Shown: positions 9,581-22,860 of the stretch, piece by piece
Layout: every line of letters starts with the position of its first letter
Numbering within the stretch: the first letter of the stretch is position 1
DNA from: Methyloligella halotolerans
Lineage (GTDB): Bacteria; Pseudomonadota; Alphaproteobacteria; Rhizobiales; Methyloligellaceae
Direction of reading: 5' to 3'
NCBI RefSeq assembly: GCF_001708935.1
Contig: NZ_MASI01000001.1
Span: 806,001 to 870,000, forward strand
Length of the DNA stretch: 64,000 nucleotides
Program-made: the position numbers and the translations under genes
Notes under the pieces: generated by a model
Told to the model about the DNA's origin: nothing
The model's input: the letters and a program-made list of their open reading frames with translations, nothing else
Database searches by the model: none

Positions 9581-10552
9581 ATGCGCAGCCTGATCCTCGG
9601 AGTCATTCTCGCGTTGCTGGCAGCCATGCCGGTCCTGACGGCGCCATCGCCGGCCGATGCTCTTTCCGGCGCGACGGCCGACAGCACCGACCGCTTCCCC
9701 TACGTCGTCGAGATCAAGCATGACGGCAAGCTGGCATGCTCCGGGACGGTGCTTTATCCGCGCATCGTCATCACCGCCGCCCACTGCATGCAGAAGAAGG
9801 TCTATTGGCGCGGCGGGCTCGTCTACGTCGACGAGTATGCGCAGCCGGAGACTTTGACCGTCGCCGTCACCGCGCGCGGCGAGGAGCGCGAATACGGCGT
9901 CTCCGACGTGACCGTCTCGCCGGATTGGCGACGGGTGATCCAGAATTCGAATGCGGGCGACCGGTTCCTGCACGACGTCGCGATCATCGTGACCAAGGAG
10001 CCCGTTGCGGTGAGCGCGCCGCCGGGCCTCTTTCAGCTCACGCGCGAGGCAGCCATCGCCAACGCGCCCCATTACCACGCGGACGACCGTCCTCCGCCGA
10101 CGGCGCCCGCTTCCGACCGCCATGCCATCGGGCCCTTGGACGGCCACGGGGTGATCGTCGCCTTCGGCGCCGACCGTTGCGATGTGATGCACGGCTGCGA
10201 GAATGCCGGGATCCGCCGCTATCAGCCGGTACTCATCAAGCAGAGCACCGAATGCTTCCGAAACCGGTACACGCGGCCGAAGCACCCTTCCCTTTCGCCG
10301 ACGGCCGATCCCGATACGCCAAAAGCCGTATGGTGCATGGAATCCCTGGTGTTTCCCGGTGACAGCGGCGGGGCCCTGTTCGTGGAGGATGCGGACGGAG
10401 CCCTCTCCTTCATGGGCGTGATCTCGGCCCAGCAGGGCTTGCCGCCGGCGCTTGCCGCCGTGCAGCGGAACAAGCGGAGCGTCGCGAGCGCGCTCTACCC
10501 GAGCCTCGGCTTCATCACCGATACGGCACGCAAGCTCGGCTACGTGCCGTAG
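9581..10552 (+). CDS. secreted trypsin-like serine protease (S1 family)
   Basis: A 323-residue exported protein. Residues 1-28 form a signal peptide (MRSLILGVILALLAAMPVL, cleavage near PADA-L). The mature part carries the chymotrypsin-fold triad: histidine 68 in VITAAHC, an aspartate in FLHDVAIIV, and the serine in FPGDSGGALF. It is longer than plain trypsins, with an insert around NAPHYHADDRPPP. The start is the ATG at 9581 behind GGAGG; a GTG three bases earlier is in frame but poorly spaced. It probably acts in the periplasm or outside the cell; the substrate is unknown. It stands alone between uvrD and the DUF1508 gene. Confidence 0.85.
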   Translation: MRSLILGVILALLAAMPVLTAPSPADALSGATADSTDRFPYVVEIKHDGKLACSGTVLYPRIVITAAHCMQKKVYWRGGLVYVDEYAQPETLTVAVTARGEEREYGVSDVTVSPDWRRVIQNSNAGDRFLHDVAIIVTKEPVAVSAPPGLFQLTREAAIANAPHYHADDRPPPTAPASDRHAIGPLDGHGVIVAFGADRCDVMHGCENAGIRRYQPVLIKQSTECFRNRYTRPKHPSLSPTADPDTPKAVWCMESLVFPGDSGGALFVEDADGALSFMGVISAQQGLPPALAAVQRNKRSVASALYPSLGFITDTARKLGYVP

Positions 10553-10680
10553 GGCTTTTCGCTTCGCCCAAGTTGCAGCCGCGCCTCTCTCGGCTAAGAT
10601 CGATTGCGACGGCGCGTCATATATGGGTCGCGCTTCGTCGATAGCTTTCACACATTTCAGAGCTGCTACGGGGTTTCAGC

Positions 10681-10860
10681 ATGGCTTATAAATTCGAGGT
10701 CTATACGGACAAGAAGGGCGAGACGCGTTTCCGATTCAAGGCGTCCAACGGCGAAGTGATGTTCGGTTCCGAAGGCTACAAGGCAAAGGCTTCGGCTTTG
10801 AAGGCGATCGAATCCATCCAGAAGAATGCGCCCGGCGCGGATGTCGACGACCAAACCTAA
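10681..10860 (+). CDS. YegP-like DUF1508 protein, 59 aa
   Basis: A short gene of 59 codons, ATG 10681 to TAA 10858-10860. The product begins YKFEVYTDKKGETRFRFKA and continues NGEVMFGSEGYKAKASALKAIESIQKNA. This is one copy of the DUF1508/YegP repeat: a small beta-beta-alpha-like unit with the pattern Y-F---GE-RFR--A-NG----S-GY-----A---I-S. E. coli YegP has two such repeats; this protein has one. The function of the family is not known. Its 3' end overlaps the start of the DUF3754 gene, which suggests coupled translation. Confidence 0.85.
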   Translation: MAYKFEVYTDKKGETRFRFKASNGEVMFGSEGYKAKASALKAIESIQKNAPGADVDDQT

Positions 10861-12222
10861 CGGACGCTCACAGGATGCGGCGGCGGAGGGCGGATCCCCC
10901 GCCGCCGATCCGCCCGGCGGGATCGAGCTGCCGGGCCATTTCATTCCGCTCACCCGGAAATATCTGCGCGCCAGCCTGCTGCAACAGCTCGCCGAAGACG
11001 GCGCGGACATCCCCCAATTCACCAACGCTCTGCACTGCCTCGCCTCCTGGCGCCACAGCCAGTACCGGGCGCGGCTGCTGCATCTTCTCGACGACTACCT
11101 GCCCTTCCTGCCCGATGGCGACACGACTTGCCTCGCCGATATCACGGACGCGGAGAAGGCAGCTGCCCATCGCCGCTTCATCGACGGGGTGCAGACGCTT
11201 CTGGAGAGCGCCAACTACAGACGGCTGCGGGAGGAGGATATCCAGGCCCTGCTCGACGCCAAGACGCCGTACGGGCTGCATCTCAACGTGGACCTCACGG
11301 CGTTCGACGACGTCTTGATCTATTACCGCGGCACGGACAAGCGCATCCGTGAGGCGCGCAATCCCTGGCTGCTCTATCTCCGCAAGGAGCGGTTCGACGA
11401 GCCGCTGTTCCAGCGTCTCTTCCTGCTGCTCAAGCTGAAGCCGATGGAGCGCCGGATCGAGGAGGTGATGGCGGAAGACGGGATCGACCGGGCGCGGGCC
11501 GAAAAGAAGGTCCGTAGGATCCGCGGCGCCTTGCCTGTAGGCGTCACCAGCAGCCACATCTATCTCAAGCTGTTCAAGCGCATCCCGAAGATCGATGTCG
11601 AGATGCTGTTCCCCAACACGAAGATCGCCTTCCGCCCGTTCGACAAGCTGAAGCTGCTGGTGACTGCGGGAGGAGGAACGGTCGCGGGTGTCGCCGGCAC
11701 GGCCAGCAAGCTGCTGGTCGCCACGAACCCGATCACCCTGGCGATCGCCCTTGCGGGGCTCTCAGGCGTGGTGTTCCGGCAGGTGATGGGCTTCTTCAAC
11801 ACGCGCAACCGCTACATGATGGTGCTGGCCCAGAACCTCTATTTCTGCACCCTCGCCAACAATCGCGGCGCGCTAACCCTGATCGCCGACCGGGCGGAGG
11901 AGGAAGACACCAAGGAGGACATGCTGCTCTATGTCTTCCTGGCGCGACGGGACGAGGTTTCGCGGGCAGACCTCGACGAGGTGGCGAGCGAGATCCAGAC
12001 GTTTCTGCAGGAGCGCTGCGGCGTGTCGGTGACCTTCGATCTGGCGGACGCCTGCGGCGCTTGAAGGAAGACGGGCTCGTCGCCGAAGACGCTAATGGCG
12101 CCCTGACTGTGCTCGCGCCGGACGGCGCGCGCGCTCATCTCGACACCAAATGGGACGGGCTGATGGACCCGGCCTGCATGGAGCGGATGCCGGCGGTGAA
12201 GGCGAGCTTCGAAGCGCTTTGA
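10841..12222 (+). CDS. DUF3754 (TMEM143-like) membrane protein, frameshifted near its 3' end
   Basis: A DUF3754/TMEM143-type protein of unknown function. Recognisable pieces are GHFIPLTRKYLRASLLQ near the start, TKIAFRPFDKLKLLVTAGGG before a hydrophobic hairpin (about 285-330), NTRNRYMMVLAQNLYFCTLANNRGAL, and FLQERCGVSVTFDLADA. In the plain frame it stops at 12064 right after VTFDLADACGA. The next frame, however, continues without stop to TGA 12220-12222 and encodes the family-type winged-helix-like end (LRRLKEDGLV, then LTVLAPDGARAHLDTKWDGL). One base missing at about 12052/12053 explains this. Start ATG 10841 overlaps the DUF1508 gene by 20 bp; another in-frame ATG lies at 10826. Confidence 0.75.
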
Positions 12223-12237
12223 AGCCGGACCGCAGGC

Positions 12238-13605
12238 TTAGGCTTCCGGCTCCGGCATCTCTTCCGCCGGCACGGCCTGGGGCCGCAGGATCGCGTAGAG
12301 CGCGACTATGGCGATCAGCAGCGCGCCAGCCACGATCGGGGCCCTGAGGTCTCCGGTGGTGACGCGGACGCCCACCAGCACGAAGCACGTCACCAGCCCC
12401 AAGGCCGGGACGATCGCCGGCACCTCGAAGCGGCCTTTCGGCTCTCCCTTCCGCCGCTGAAGCACGAGAAGCGCCGCGTTTACGACAGCGAAGATGGTGA
12501 GAAGCAGCAGCACGGTCGCAGCGGCGAGATCGGAGATGGTGCCGACGAGAGCGAGCGGCACCACGACGATGAACAGGGCCAGGATGGCGATATGGGGCGT
12601 ACGCCGCACCAGATGCACCTTGCTCAGAACCTCCGGAAGCAGTCCCTGACGCGCCATGCCGAAAACGAGCCGTGATGCGGTGACGTAGTTCACGAGCGCG
12701 GTGTTGGCGACGGCGAACAGCGTGATCGCCGTGAACAGAACCGGCGGCAGGAGCGGCGCTGCGCGATGAACCACCTCGGTGATCGGTCCCGGCGCGTCGG
12801 CGAGCTCCGGCCACGGCACGACGGAGACGGCGGTGATGGCGACGGCGACGTAGATCACGGCGGCAGCCGTCATGGCCAGGATGATGCCCAGGGGCACGTT
12901 GCGGCCGGGATCCTTCACCTCCTCGGCGACATTGAGGGTGTCCTCGTATCCGATGAAGGCGAAGAAGGTGAGGATCGCGCCCTGCAGAACCAGAAGCCAT
13001 TGGGTATCGGCGCCGGGCACTTGCGGGACCTCCAGATAGTCCACGCTGCCCCAATAGGAGACGCCCACGGCGATGACGATCAGGAGCCCGCCGGCCTCCA
13101 CCAGGGTGCAGACGACGTTGACCCACATGGACTCCTTGATACCCCGGAAGACGATTCCCGTGAGAAGCAGCAGAAAACCGATGGCGAGCACGCTCAGGGG
13201 CAGGCTCTCCCATCCCAGCAACGTGGCGAGATTTGCAGCGAAGACGCGGGATTGGGTCGCGACTGAGGTGAGGCCCGAGCAGACCAGCGCAAGCCCGACG
13301 GTGAAGCTCAGGAGCGGCCAGGAGAAGGCGCGATGGGTGATATAGGCCGCGCCGCCGGCCCGCGGATAGCGGGAGCCGAGAGAGGCGTAGGAGAGGCCTG
13401 TGAGCAGCGCGGCGACGAAGGCCACGAGAAAGGCGAGCCAGACGGCATTGCCCACCTGGCCGGCGGCCTTGCCGATGAGGCCATAGATGCCCGCCCCCAG
13501 CATGCTGCCGAGACCGTAGAGCGCCATCTGCCACGGGCCGATAGACCGCTCCAGCTGCGGCTGGCCGCCGGGCACAGATGAGCCCTTATCCTGAGACACA
13601 GTCAT
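12238..13605 (-). CDS. APC superfamily amino acid permease
   Basis: A 455-residue inner-membrane transporter with about 12 hydrophobic helices. The N-terminal APC signature is clear: IGPWQMALYGLGSMLGAGIYGLIGKAAG, where the GAGIY helix break forms the substrate and cation site. Further family pieces are YPRAGGAAYI (about 80) and FFAFIGYEDTLNVAEEVKDP (about 200). The C-terminus is short and acidic (PAEEMPEPEA). It resembles general amino acid/polyamine APC carriers; the substrate cannot be inferred. It is flanked by genes on the other strand, so it is probably a single-gene unit, divergent from prmA. Confidence 0.88.
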   Translation of the reverse strand: MTVSQDKGSSVPGGQPQLERSIGPWQMALYGLGSMLGAGIYGLIGKAAGQVGNAVWLAFLVAFVAALLTGLSYASLGSRYPRAGGAAYITHRAFSWPLLSFTVGLALVCSGLTSVATQSRVFAANLATLLGWESLPLSVLAIGFLLLLTGIVFRGIKESMWVNVVCTLVEAGGLLIVIAVGVSYWGSVDYLEVPQVPGADTQWLLVLQGAILTFFAFIGYEDTLNVAEEVKDPGRNVPLGIILAMTAAAVIYVAVAITAVSVVPWPELADAPGPITEVVHRAAPLLPPVLFTAITLFAVANTALVNYVTASRLVFGMARQGLLPEVLSKVHLVRRTPHIAILALFIVVVPLALVGTISDLAAATVLLLLTIFAVVNAALLVLQRRKGEPKGRFEVPAIVPALGLVTCFVLVGVRVTTGDLRAPIVAGALLIAIVALYAILRPQAVPAEEMPEPEA

Positions 13606-13696
13606 TGCGCAGCCCGCCCCCTTAGGCTAACCGCGGGGGTTCGGATCTGGCGCCCCCAGAAAGTCCTTGGCCAGTCCCCCGCGAGAATTCGGTGAG

Positions 13697-14599
13697 ATGA
13701 CCTACGCTAACCCCTCAGACCCTATCCGTCGATCCGTCACCATCGCCGTGCCGCTGGACGCGGCGGCGCGCATCGCCGCAGCGCTGGAAGAGACATGGCC
13801 GGCGCCCGACGCGGTGGGGCACTTCGAGACCAGCCCGACCAGCGCGGAAGTCTTCGCCCATTACACCGAGACTCCGGATATCGGGCTGATCGAAACCATG
13901 GTGCAGGCGGCTGCGGACGGGGCGGAGATCGGATCGCTCCAGGTCGAGACAATCGCCGACGAGGATTGGGTGACGCTCTCCCAGGGCAAGCGGGGCAAGG
14001 TGGAGGCCGGGCGGTTCACGGTTCATGGCAGCCACGAGGCCGTTCCCGCGACGCGCGGCGCGATCGAGATCGATGCCTCCATCGCCTTCGGAACCGCCCA
14101 TCACGCGAGCACGAAGGGGTGTCTTCTGGCGCTGGACGACATTCTCAAGCGCTATCGCCCGGAGCGCGTGCTGGATATCGGCACGGGAAGCGGCGTGCTC
14201 GCCATCGCGGCCGCGAAGTTCTGCCATGCCGAGACGATCGCAACGGATAACGACGCTGCAGCCCTCAACGTCGCCGAAGAAAACGCGGCTCTGAACCGCA
14301 CGCCGGAGATCCGGTTCCGCGCCTGCCACGGCTTCGAGGATCCCGCGCTGGTCGGTTTCGAGGCTGATCTCGTCTTCGGCAATCTGCTGAAGTCGATCCT
14401 GCTCGATCTCGTCGCCGGCTTCGCCCGCCACACCGCGCCGGGCGGCTTGGCGGTTCTGTCGGGCATTACGGCGGACCAGGCCGCGAGCGTGGAGGCCTCC
14501 TACCGGAATTTCGGCTTCGTCCTTAAGCGGCGTATCCTGCTCGACGGATGGGCCATTCTGGTGCTGCAAAGGCGGCCCTCGATGCCGGTCTTCGATTGA
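13697..14599 (+). CDS. prmA: ribosomal protein L11 methyltransferase
   Basis: PrmA trimethylates ribosomal protein L11 using S-adenosylmethionine. This 300-residue protein has the expected N-terminal substrate-binding half and a Rossmann C-terminal half. There SAM motif I reads VLDIGTGSGVLAIAA (about 158-172) and is preceded by the family block FGTAHHASTKGCLLALDD, the PrmA counterpart of FGTGxHxTT. The catalytic-loop region reads VFGNLLKSILLDL. The start is taken as ATG 13697 (MTYANPSDP), preceded by GGTGAG; the TTG at 13667 in the same frame is less likely. The aminopeptidase gene follows 31 bp downstream. Confidence 0.88.
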   Translation: MTYANPSDPIRRSVTIAVPLDAAARIAAALEETWPAPDAVGHFETSPTSAEVFAHYTETPDIGLIETMVQAAADGAEIGSLQVETIADEDWVTLSQGKRGKVEAGRFTVHGSHEAVPATRGAIEIDASIAFGTAHHASTKGCLLALDDILKRYRPERVLDIGTGSGVLAIAAAKFCHAETIATDNDAAALNVAEENAALNRTPEIRFRACHGFEDPALVGFEADLVFGNLLKSILLDLVAGFARHTAPGGLAVLSGITADQAASVEASYRNFGFVLKRRILLDGWAILVLQRRPSMPVFD

Positions 14600-14630
14600 T
14601 CGGCCGGCGCGGGCGGCCTACATAGCCGTC

Positions 14631-16447
14631 ATGTTTCAAGACTTCGAAGATCTTGCCCCGAAGGGCGACACCGAAGCGCGGGTGAAGGCGCTTCGCGACG
14701 CAATGGCGGCGGAGGGCGTTCGGGCCTTCCTGGTTCCTCATAGCGACGAGCATCAGAACGAGTTTCTGCCGGCCCATGCCGAGCGCCTTCACTGGCTCAC
14801 GGGTTTCTCCGGTTCGGCGGGCACCGCATCGTGGCAGCGGACAAGGCCGTTCTGTTCGTCGACGGGCGCTACACCCTCCAGGCACGGACCCAGGTCGACA
14901 CCGGCCTATTCGAGATCCTGCAGGTGCCCGGACATCGTCCGTCCCGCTGGATCGCCGAGCATCTCGCCGAAGGCGATGCCGTCGGCTACGACGTCAATCT
15001 CCACACGGTGAGCGAAATCGCGCGTCTCTCCAAGGCGCTGGAGGAGTCCGGGATCGCGTTGAAGCCCCTGGGGGCCAATCCGATCGATGGGCTGTGGGCC
15101 GATCGCCCTGCCCCGCCGGACGGCCCGGCCTATCCTCACGGGCTCGCCTTCGCCGGAAGATCGGCGGAGGAGAAGATCGCCGACGTCCAGGAAACCCTGA
15201 AATCCGCAAAGGCCGACGCGCTTCTGGTGACCATGCTGGATTCGGTAGCTTGGCTGTTCAATATCCGCGGGTCGGACATCAAGCACCTGCCGGTGGTGAT
15301 CGCGAGCGCCATTGTGCCCGTCGAAGGACGGCCGACGCTGTTCATCGATCCCAAGAAGCTCGGCGACAATGTCCGCGGCGCGCTTGCCGACACGGTGGAG
15401 TTCCTGCCGCCATCCGAGCTGGACAGCCGGCTCGAGGCCTTGGGCAATCGCAAGGTGACCGTGACCCTCGATCCTTCGACGACGCCCGCGCGGTTCGAGA
15501 ACGCCTTGAAGGAGGCGGGCGCAGAGATTCTTCACCGGACCGATCCCTGCATCGCCGCCAAGGCAGTGAAGACGGCAGCCGAGATCGCCGGCGCACGGGC
15601 CGCCCATCTGCGGGACGGGGCGGCGGTGGTCCGCTTTCTCGCCTGGCTCGACGAGGCCGCGCAAGACGGCGGGATCGACGAGGTGCAGGCGGCCGGAAAA
15701 CTCGAATCGTTTCGGGCGGATACGGGCGAGCTGAAAGAAATCAGTTTCGACAGCATCTCCGCCGCCGGCCCGAACGGCGCCGTGGTGCATTACCGGCCCA
15801 TGGCCGCGACGGCGCGCAAGCTGGAGCCGGAGAGCCTTTATCTGATCGATTCGGGCGCGCAGTACGAAGACGGCACCACGGACATCACCCGTACCGTCGC
15901 CATCGGCCAGCCGACGCCGGAGATGCGCCGCCATTACACCCTTGTCCTGAAGGGCCATATCGCCGTCTCCAAGGCGCGGTTCCCGGAAAAGACGCGCGGA
16001 CAGGATCTCGACCCCCTGGCGCGGCTGCCGCTCTGGCAGGCCGGTCTCGACTACGATCACGGGACGGGTCACGGCGTCGGCAGCTTCCTCTCCGTGCATG
16101 AGGGGCCGCAGCGCCTGTCGCGCACGGGCACGGTGGAGCTGAAACCCGGCGTGATCCTGTCGAACGAGCCGGGCTACTACCGCGAGGGCGAATACGGCAT
16201 CCGCATCGAGAACCTCATCCTGGTGACGGAACCGCAGGCGATCGAAGGCGGCGAGCGGGAGATGATGGGTTTCGAGACGCTCACGCTCGCGCCGTACGAT
16301 TTCCGGCTGATCGAGCCGATGCTGCTGACCTCAGAGGAGCTCGCCTGGCTCAACGCCTATCATGCGCGGGTGCGCGAGACGCTGGAGCCGCTGCTCGACG
16401 AGGCGGAGATCAGCTGGCTCGCGAAGGCCACGGCGGCGCTGCAATAG
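14631..16447 (+). CDS. pepP: Xaa-Pro aminopeptidase (M24B), interrupted by a frameshift
   Basis: A cytoplasmic M24B metallopeptidase that removes an N-terminal residue preceding proline. Length across the shift is about 605 codons, typical of the long aminopeptidase P form. The N-terminal creatinase-like domain begins in one frame (HAERLHWLTGFSGSAGTA) and continues in the next (VAADKAVLFVDGRYTLQAR). A base is missing at 14826-14828, where ACC-GC-ATC-GTG should read ACC-GC(C)-ATC-GTG. The pita-bread domain keeps its dinuclear metal ligands: LIDSGAQYEDGTTDITRT (two Asp), YDHGTGHGVG (His), NEPGYY (Glu) and GIRIENL (Glu). The stop overlaps the SemiSWEET start by 1 bp. The symbol is by family only. 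Confidence 0.85.
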
Positions 16448-16707
16448 TGTTCGACTTCTGGGCCAATGTGGTGTCGGCGATCGCCGCGACCCTGACGACC
16501 CTCGCCTTCGTCCCCCAAGCGTTTCACATCCTCCGCCACAAGGAGACGCGAGCGATCTCGCTTTGGATGTATGTGACCTTCGCCACAGGTGTCGCGGCGT
16601 GGCTCACCTTCGGCATCATGATCTGGAACTGGCCGATGATGATCGCCAACACGATCACCCTATCGCTCGCGCTGGCGATCCTGGCGATGAAGATCCGTTA
16701 CGGGTGA
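16447..16707 (+). CDS. SemiSWEET / PQ-loop transporter
   Basis: An 86-residue membrane protein with three helices, the half-size SWEET fold that works as a dimer to move sugars or related small molecules. The PQ motif is plain: LTTLAFVPQAFHILRHKETRAISL at about 16-39, followed by WMYVTFATGVAAWLTFGI and ANTITLSLALAILAMK. It starts with GTG at 16447, whose first base is the last base of the aminopeptidase stop codon, so translation is probably coupled. The substrate is unknown; the spacing suggests cotranscription with the peptidase. Confidence 0.85.
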   Translation: MFDFWANVVSAIAATLTTLAFVPQAFHILRHKETRAISLWMYVTFATGVAAWLTFGIMIWNWPMMIANTITLSLALAILAMKIRYG

Positions 16708-16732
16708 GGGATGATGCCCGGATCGAGTTAGC

Positions 16733-20613
<3,881 letters not shown>

Positions 20614-20622
20614 GGCTGGGCG

Positions 20623-21524
20623 TCAGGCCGGGTTGCCCGAGCCCCGGAAGGTCTCCGTGATCCAAGAGCCGGCATGCTCCTGGGGGGCGCGTCCGGACTT
20701 CTGCAACAACGAATAGGCACGCTGGTACCATTTGCTGTTCGGGAAGTTGTGGCCGAGAACGGCGGCGGCGGTTTCCGCCTCGTTGACGATGCCGAGGGCC
20801 ATATAGGCTTCGGTCAGGCGCATCAGCGCCTCTTCAACCTGCTCGGTCCGCTGATATTCGGTCACCACGTCGCGGAAGCGGTTGATGGCGGCCAGGTAGT
20901 CGTGATCGCGCAGATAATAGCGGCCAATGGTCATCGAGTTCGCGGCCAACAGATTCCGGAGAATGCGAACGCGGTTCTGAGCCTCAGCCGCGTAGCGCGA
21001 GCTCGGATAACGCTGGACCAGGGTCTCATAGGCATTGAGGGATTCGCGCGCGTTGGTCTGGTCGCGCTTCGGATCCAGCACCTGGTCGTAATACGACATG
21101 GCAATGATGTTCTGGGCCAACGGCGCCTCATCCGTACCCGGATGCAGGGTCAGATAGCGCTTACCCGCCGAGATCGCCTCGGGATATTTGCCGTTCTTGT
21201 AATAGGCGTAGGCCGACATGACGATGGCCTTGCGGGCCTCCGTCGAATAGGGGTGGTTGACGTCGACGTCTTCGTATTTCTGGGCGGCGTCCTTGTAGTC
21301 CTGCTCGTTCAACAGGGTCTCCGCCTCGCCATAGATCACGTTCGGCGGCCGGGAATCGCCGATGGGCTCTTCCTTCTTCTTCTTGAACGGATTCAGGCCA
21401 CCACCGCAGCCCGCTAGCATGATGGAGGCAGCAATCAGCGCCACGCCCGCGCCAAGTGGGCTCACGCCCGGGCTGAGAGCAGGTCACGTCGCAAAGCCGA
21501 AATCCCCCCGACCAAAAACTGCAT
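20623..21524 (-). CDS. bamD: outer membrane assembly lipoprotein BamD; N-terminus possibly split by a frameshift
   Basis: BamD (ComL) is the TPR-repeat lipoprotein of the BAM complex that inserts beta-barrel proteins into the outer membrane. The lipobox is IMLAGC, followed by TPR helices (YGEAETLLNEQDYKDAAQKYEDV, YPSSRYAAEAQNRV). In the continuous frame the start would be GTG 21465 (MSPLGAGVALIAAS), a signal peptide with no positive charge. An ATG at 21524 with AGGAG upstream opens a frame reading MQFLVGGISALRRDLLSARA that runs into TGA exactly at that GTG. One extra base in CCCGGGCG would fuse it to the lipoprotein and supply the missing arginines. If there is no error, the gene is 20623-21465 coupled to a leader peptide. 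Confidence 0.88.
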
Positions 21525-21767
21525 CGAATCTCCTGCGAATCTTGGCGCGCTCTCTTTTACGAATGGTGAACCATATTCGCGAAGGAGCGCCAATAGACGC
21601 GGAGGCGCCCACCCAAACGGTCCATTATGGTGTTTTTTAGCCCGCGGCCAGGATGTGCGCACCCTTGAGGCGCTTCTTTATCAGATTCCGCGGCAGATGA
21701 CGCAAGCAATCTCGATGGCGCGTCGGGGCCACCGAGATGCTTGGCGTCTGGCTACTGACGGTTCGAT

Positions 21768-22711
21768 TTATTCAGCGGCGAAGTTCGCGGCCGCAAGCTG
21801 CGGGCTGAGCTCGGCGTGGCGGACCTCGTGATGCCGCGGGGCATCCACCATGGTCCAAGCGTCCGGATCGGCCAAGAGGGCCTCAAGCACCAGGCTGTTC
21901 AGGCGATGGCCGCCGCGGATCGAGCGGTAGGCACCGAGGATCGGCGCGCCGACGAGGGCCAGATCGCCAACGGCATCCAAAGCCTTGTGACGAACGAACT
22001 CGTTCTCGTAGCGCAGGCCTTCGCGATTGATGATGCGATCGTCGCCGATGGCGACCGTGTTCTCCAGGGACGCGCCGAGCGCCATGCCCGAAGCCCAGAG
22101 GCGCTCCACGTCCTTCATAAAGCCGAAGGTGCGGGCGCGGGCCAGCTCACGGCGGAAGGCGCCGGGGTTCAGGTCAAGCTCGAGGCGCTGATGGCCGATG
22201 AAGCAGTTCTCGAAATCGATCTCGATATCGAGGCGGAAACCGTTATGGGGCACCAACTCGCCGGAGGCGCGCCATCCTGGACACGTATCGGCTTCAGAAC
22301 CTTGAGGAAACGGCGCGGAGCATCGAGCTCCTTGAGGCCGACTTCGTCGATCGCCTCGACGAAGCGGGCGGCGCTGCCGTCCATGATCGGAACTTCGCCG
22401 TTATCGATCTCGACGATCACATTGTCGACACCCATGCCGCGCAGGGCGGCCATAAGATGCTCGACCGTCGCCACAGAGGCGCCATTGCCGTCGCCGAGAA
22501 TGGTGCAGAGCGTGACACCGGTGATCATGCGCTGATGAGCGATGATCTCGCTGCCCTCGGCGTCTCCATCGGAGATGAGGAAGCGGATGCCGGTATCGCT
22601 GTCGGCGGGAATAAGGAGAAGAGAGACCGGTGCGCCACTGTGAACGCCGATGCCGGTCAACGATACTTCGCTGGCTAGCGTGGTTTGCTTTGCCCCAATG
22701 AACCCCTTCAT
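21768..22711 (-). CDS. lpxC: UDP-3-O-acyl-N-acetylglucosamine deacetylase, frameshifted
   Basis: LpxC is the zinc enzyme of the committed step of lipid A synthesis and is essential in most Gram-negative bacteria. The N-terminal half reads ASEVSLTGIGVHSG and VEHLMAAL (zinc histidine), up to LKPIRVQDGA, then leaves frame. The C-terminal half continues in another frame with ELVPHNGFRLDIEIDFE, and carries the remaining zinc ligands in FVRHKALDAVGDLAL and the catalytic histidine in RGGHRLNSL. One base appears to be missing between about 22257 and 22272 in GCGCGCCTCCGGCG. The ATG at 22711 follows CGGGGG; a GTG at 22723 is in frame. It lies between ftsZ and bamD with its own putative promoter. Confidence 0.9.
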
Positions 22712-22818
22712 GGTCCCCCGCACGTGTTACCTATGTTCCCAGGTCCGGAGCTGTCCCCTGCTCCGTGATCGGTGCCCTTGCTTTTCGCTTTTCGGGTCAG
22801 TCGATCTTTCTAGTGGAA

Positions 22819-22847
22819 ACCATACGGGTCGCTTGTAAGCCCTACAA
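22819..22847 (-). promoter_or_regulatory. putative lpxC promoter
   Basis: On the minus strand TTGTAG (22842-22847) and TATGGT (22819-22824) are separated by 17 bp, a reasonable fit to a housekeeping-sigma promoter. The start site would fall near 22812, giving a leader of about 100 nt. The leader holds a short hairpin, CGGAGC/GCTCCG, at 22746-22765. This is an eye-read prediction. Confidence 0.45.
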
Positions 22848-22860
22848 ATCACGCTTTCTT

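Noticed and set aside
21525-21767. Promoter for bamD in the lpxC-bamD gap
   Set aside because: TTGCTT-like boxes lack a -10 partner at correct spacing; no convincing pair, and no gene or repeat is visible in the gap.
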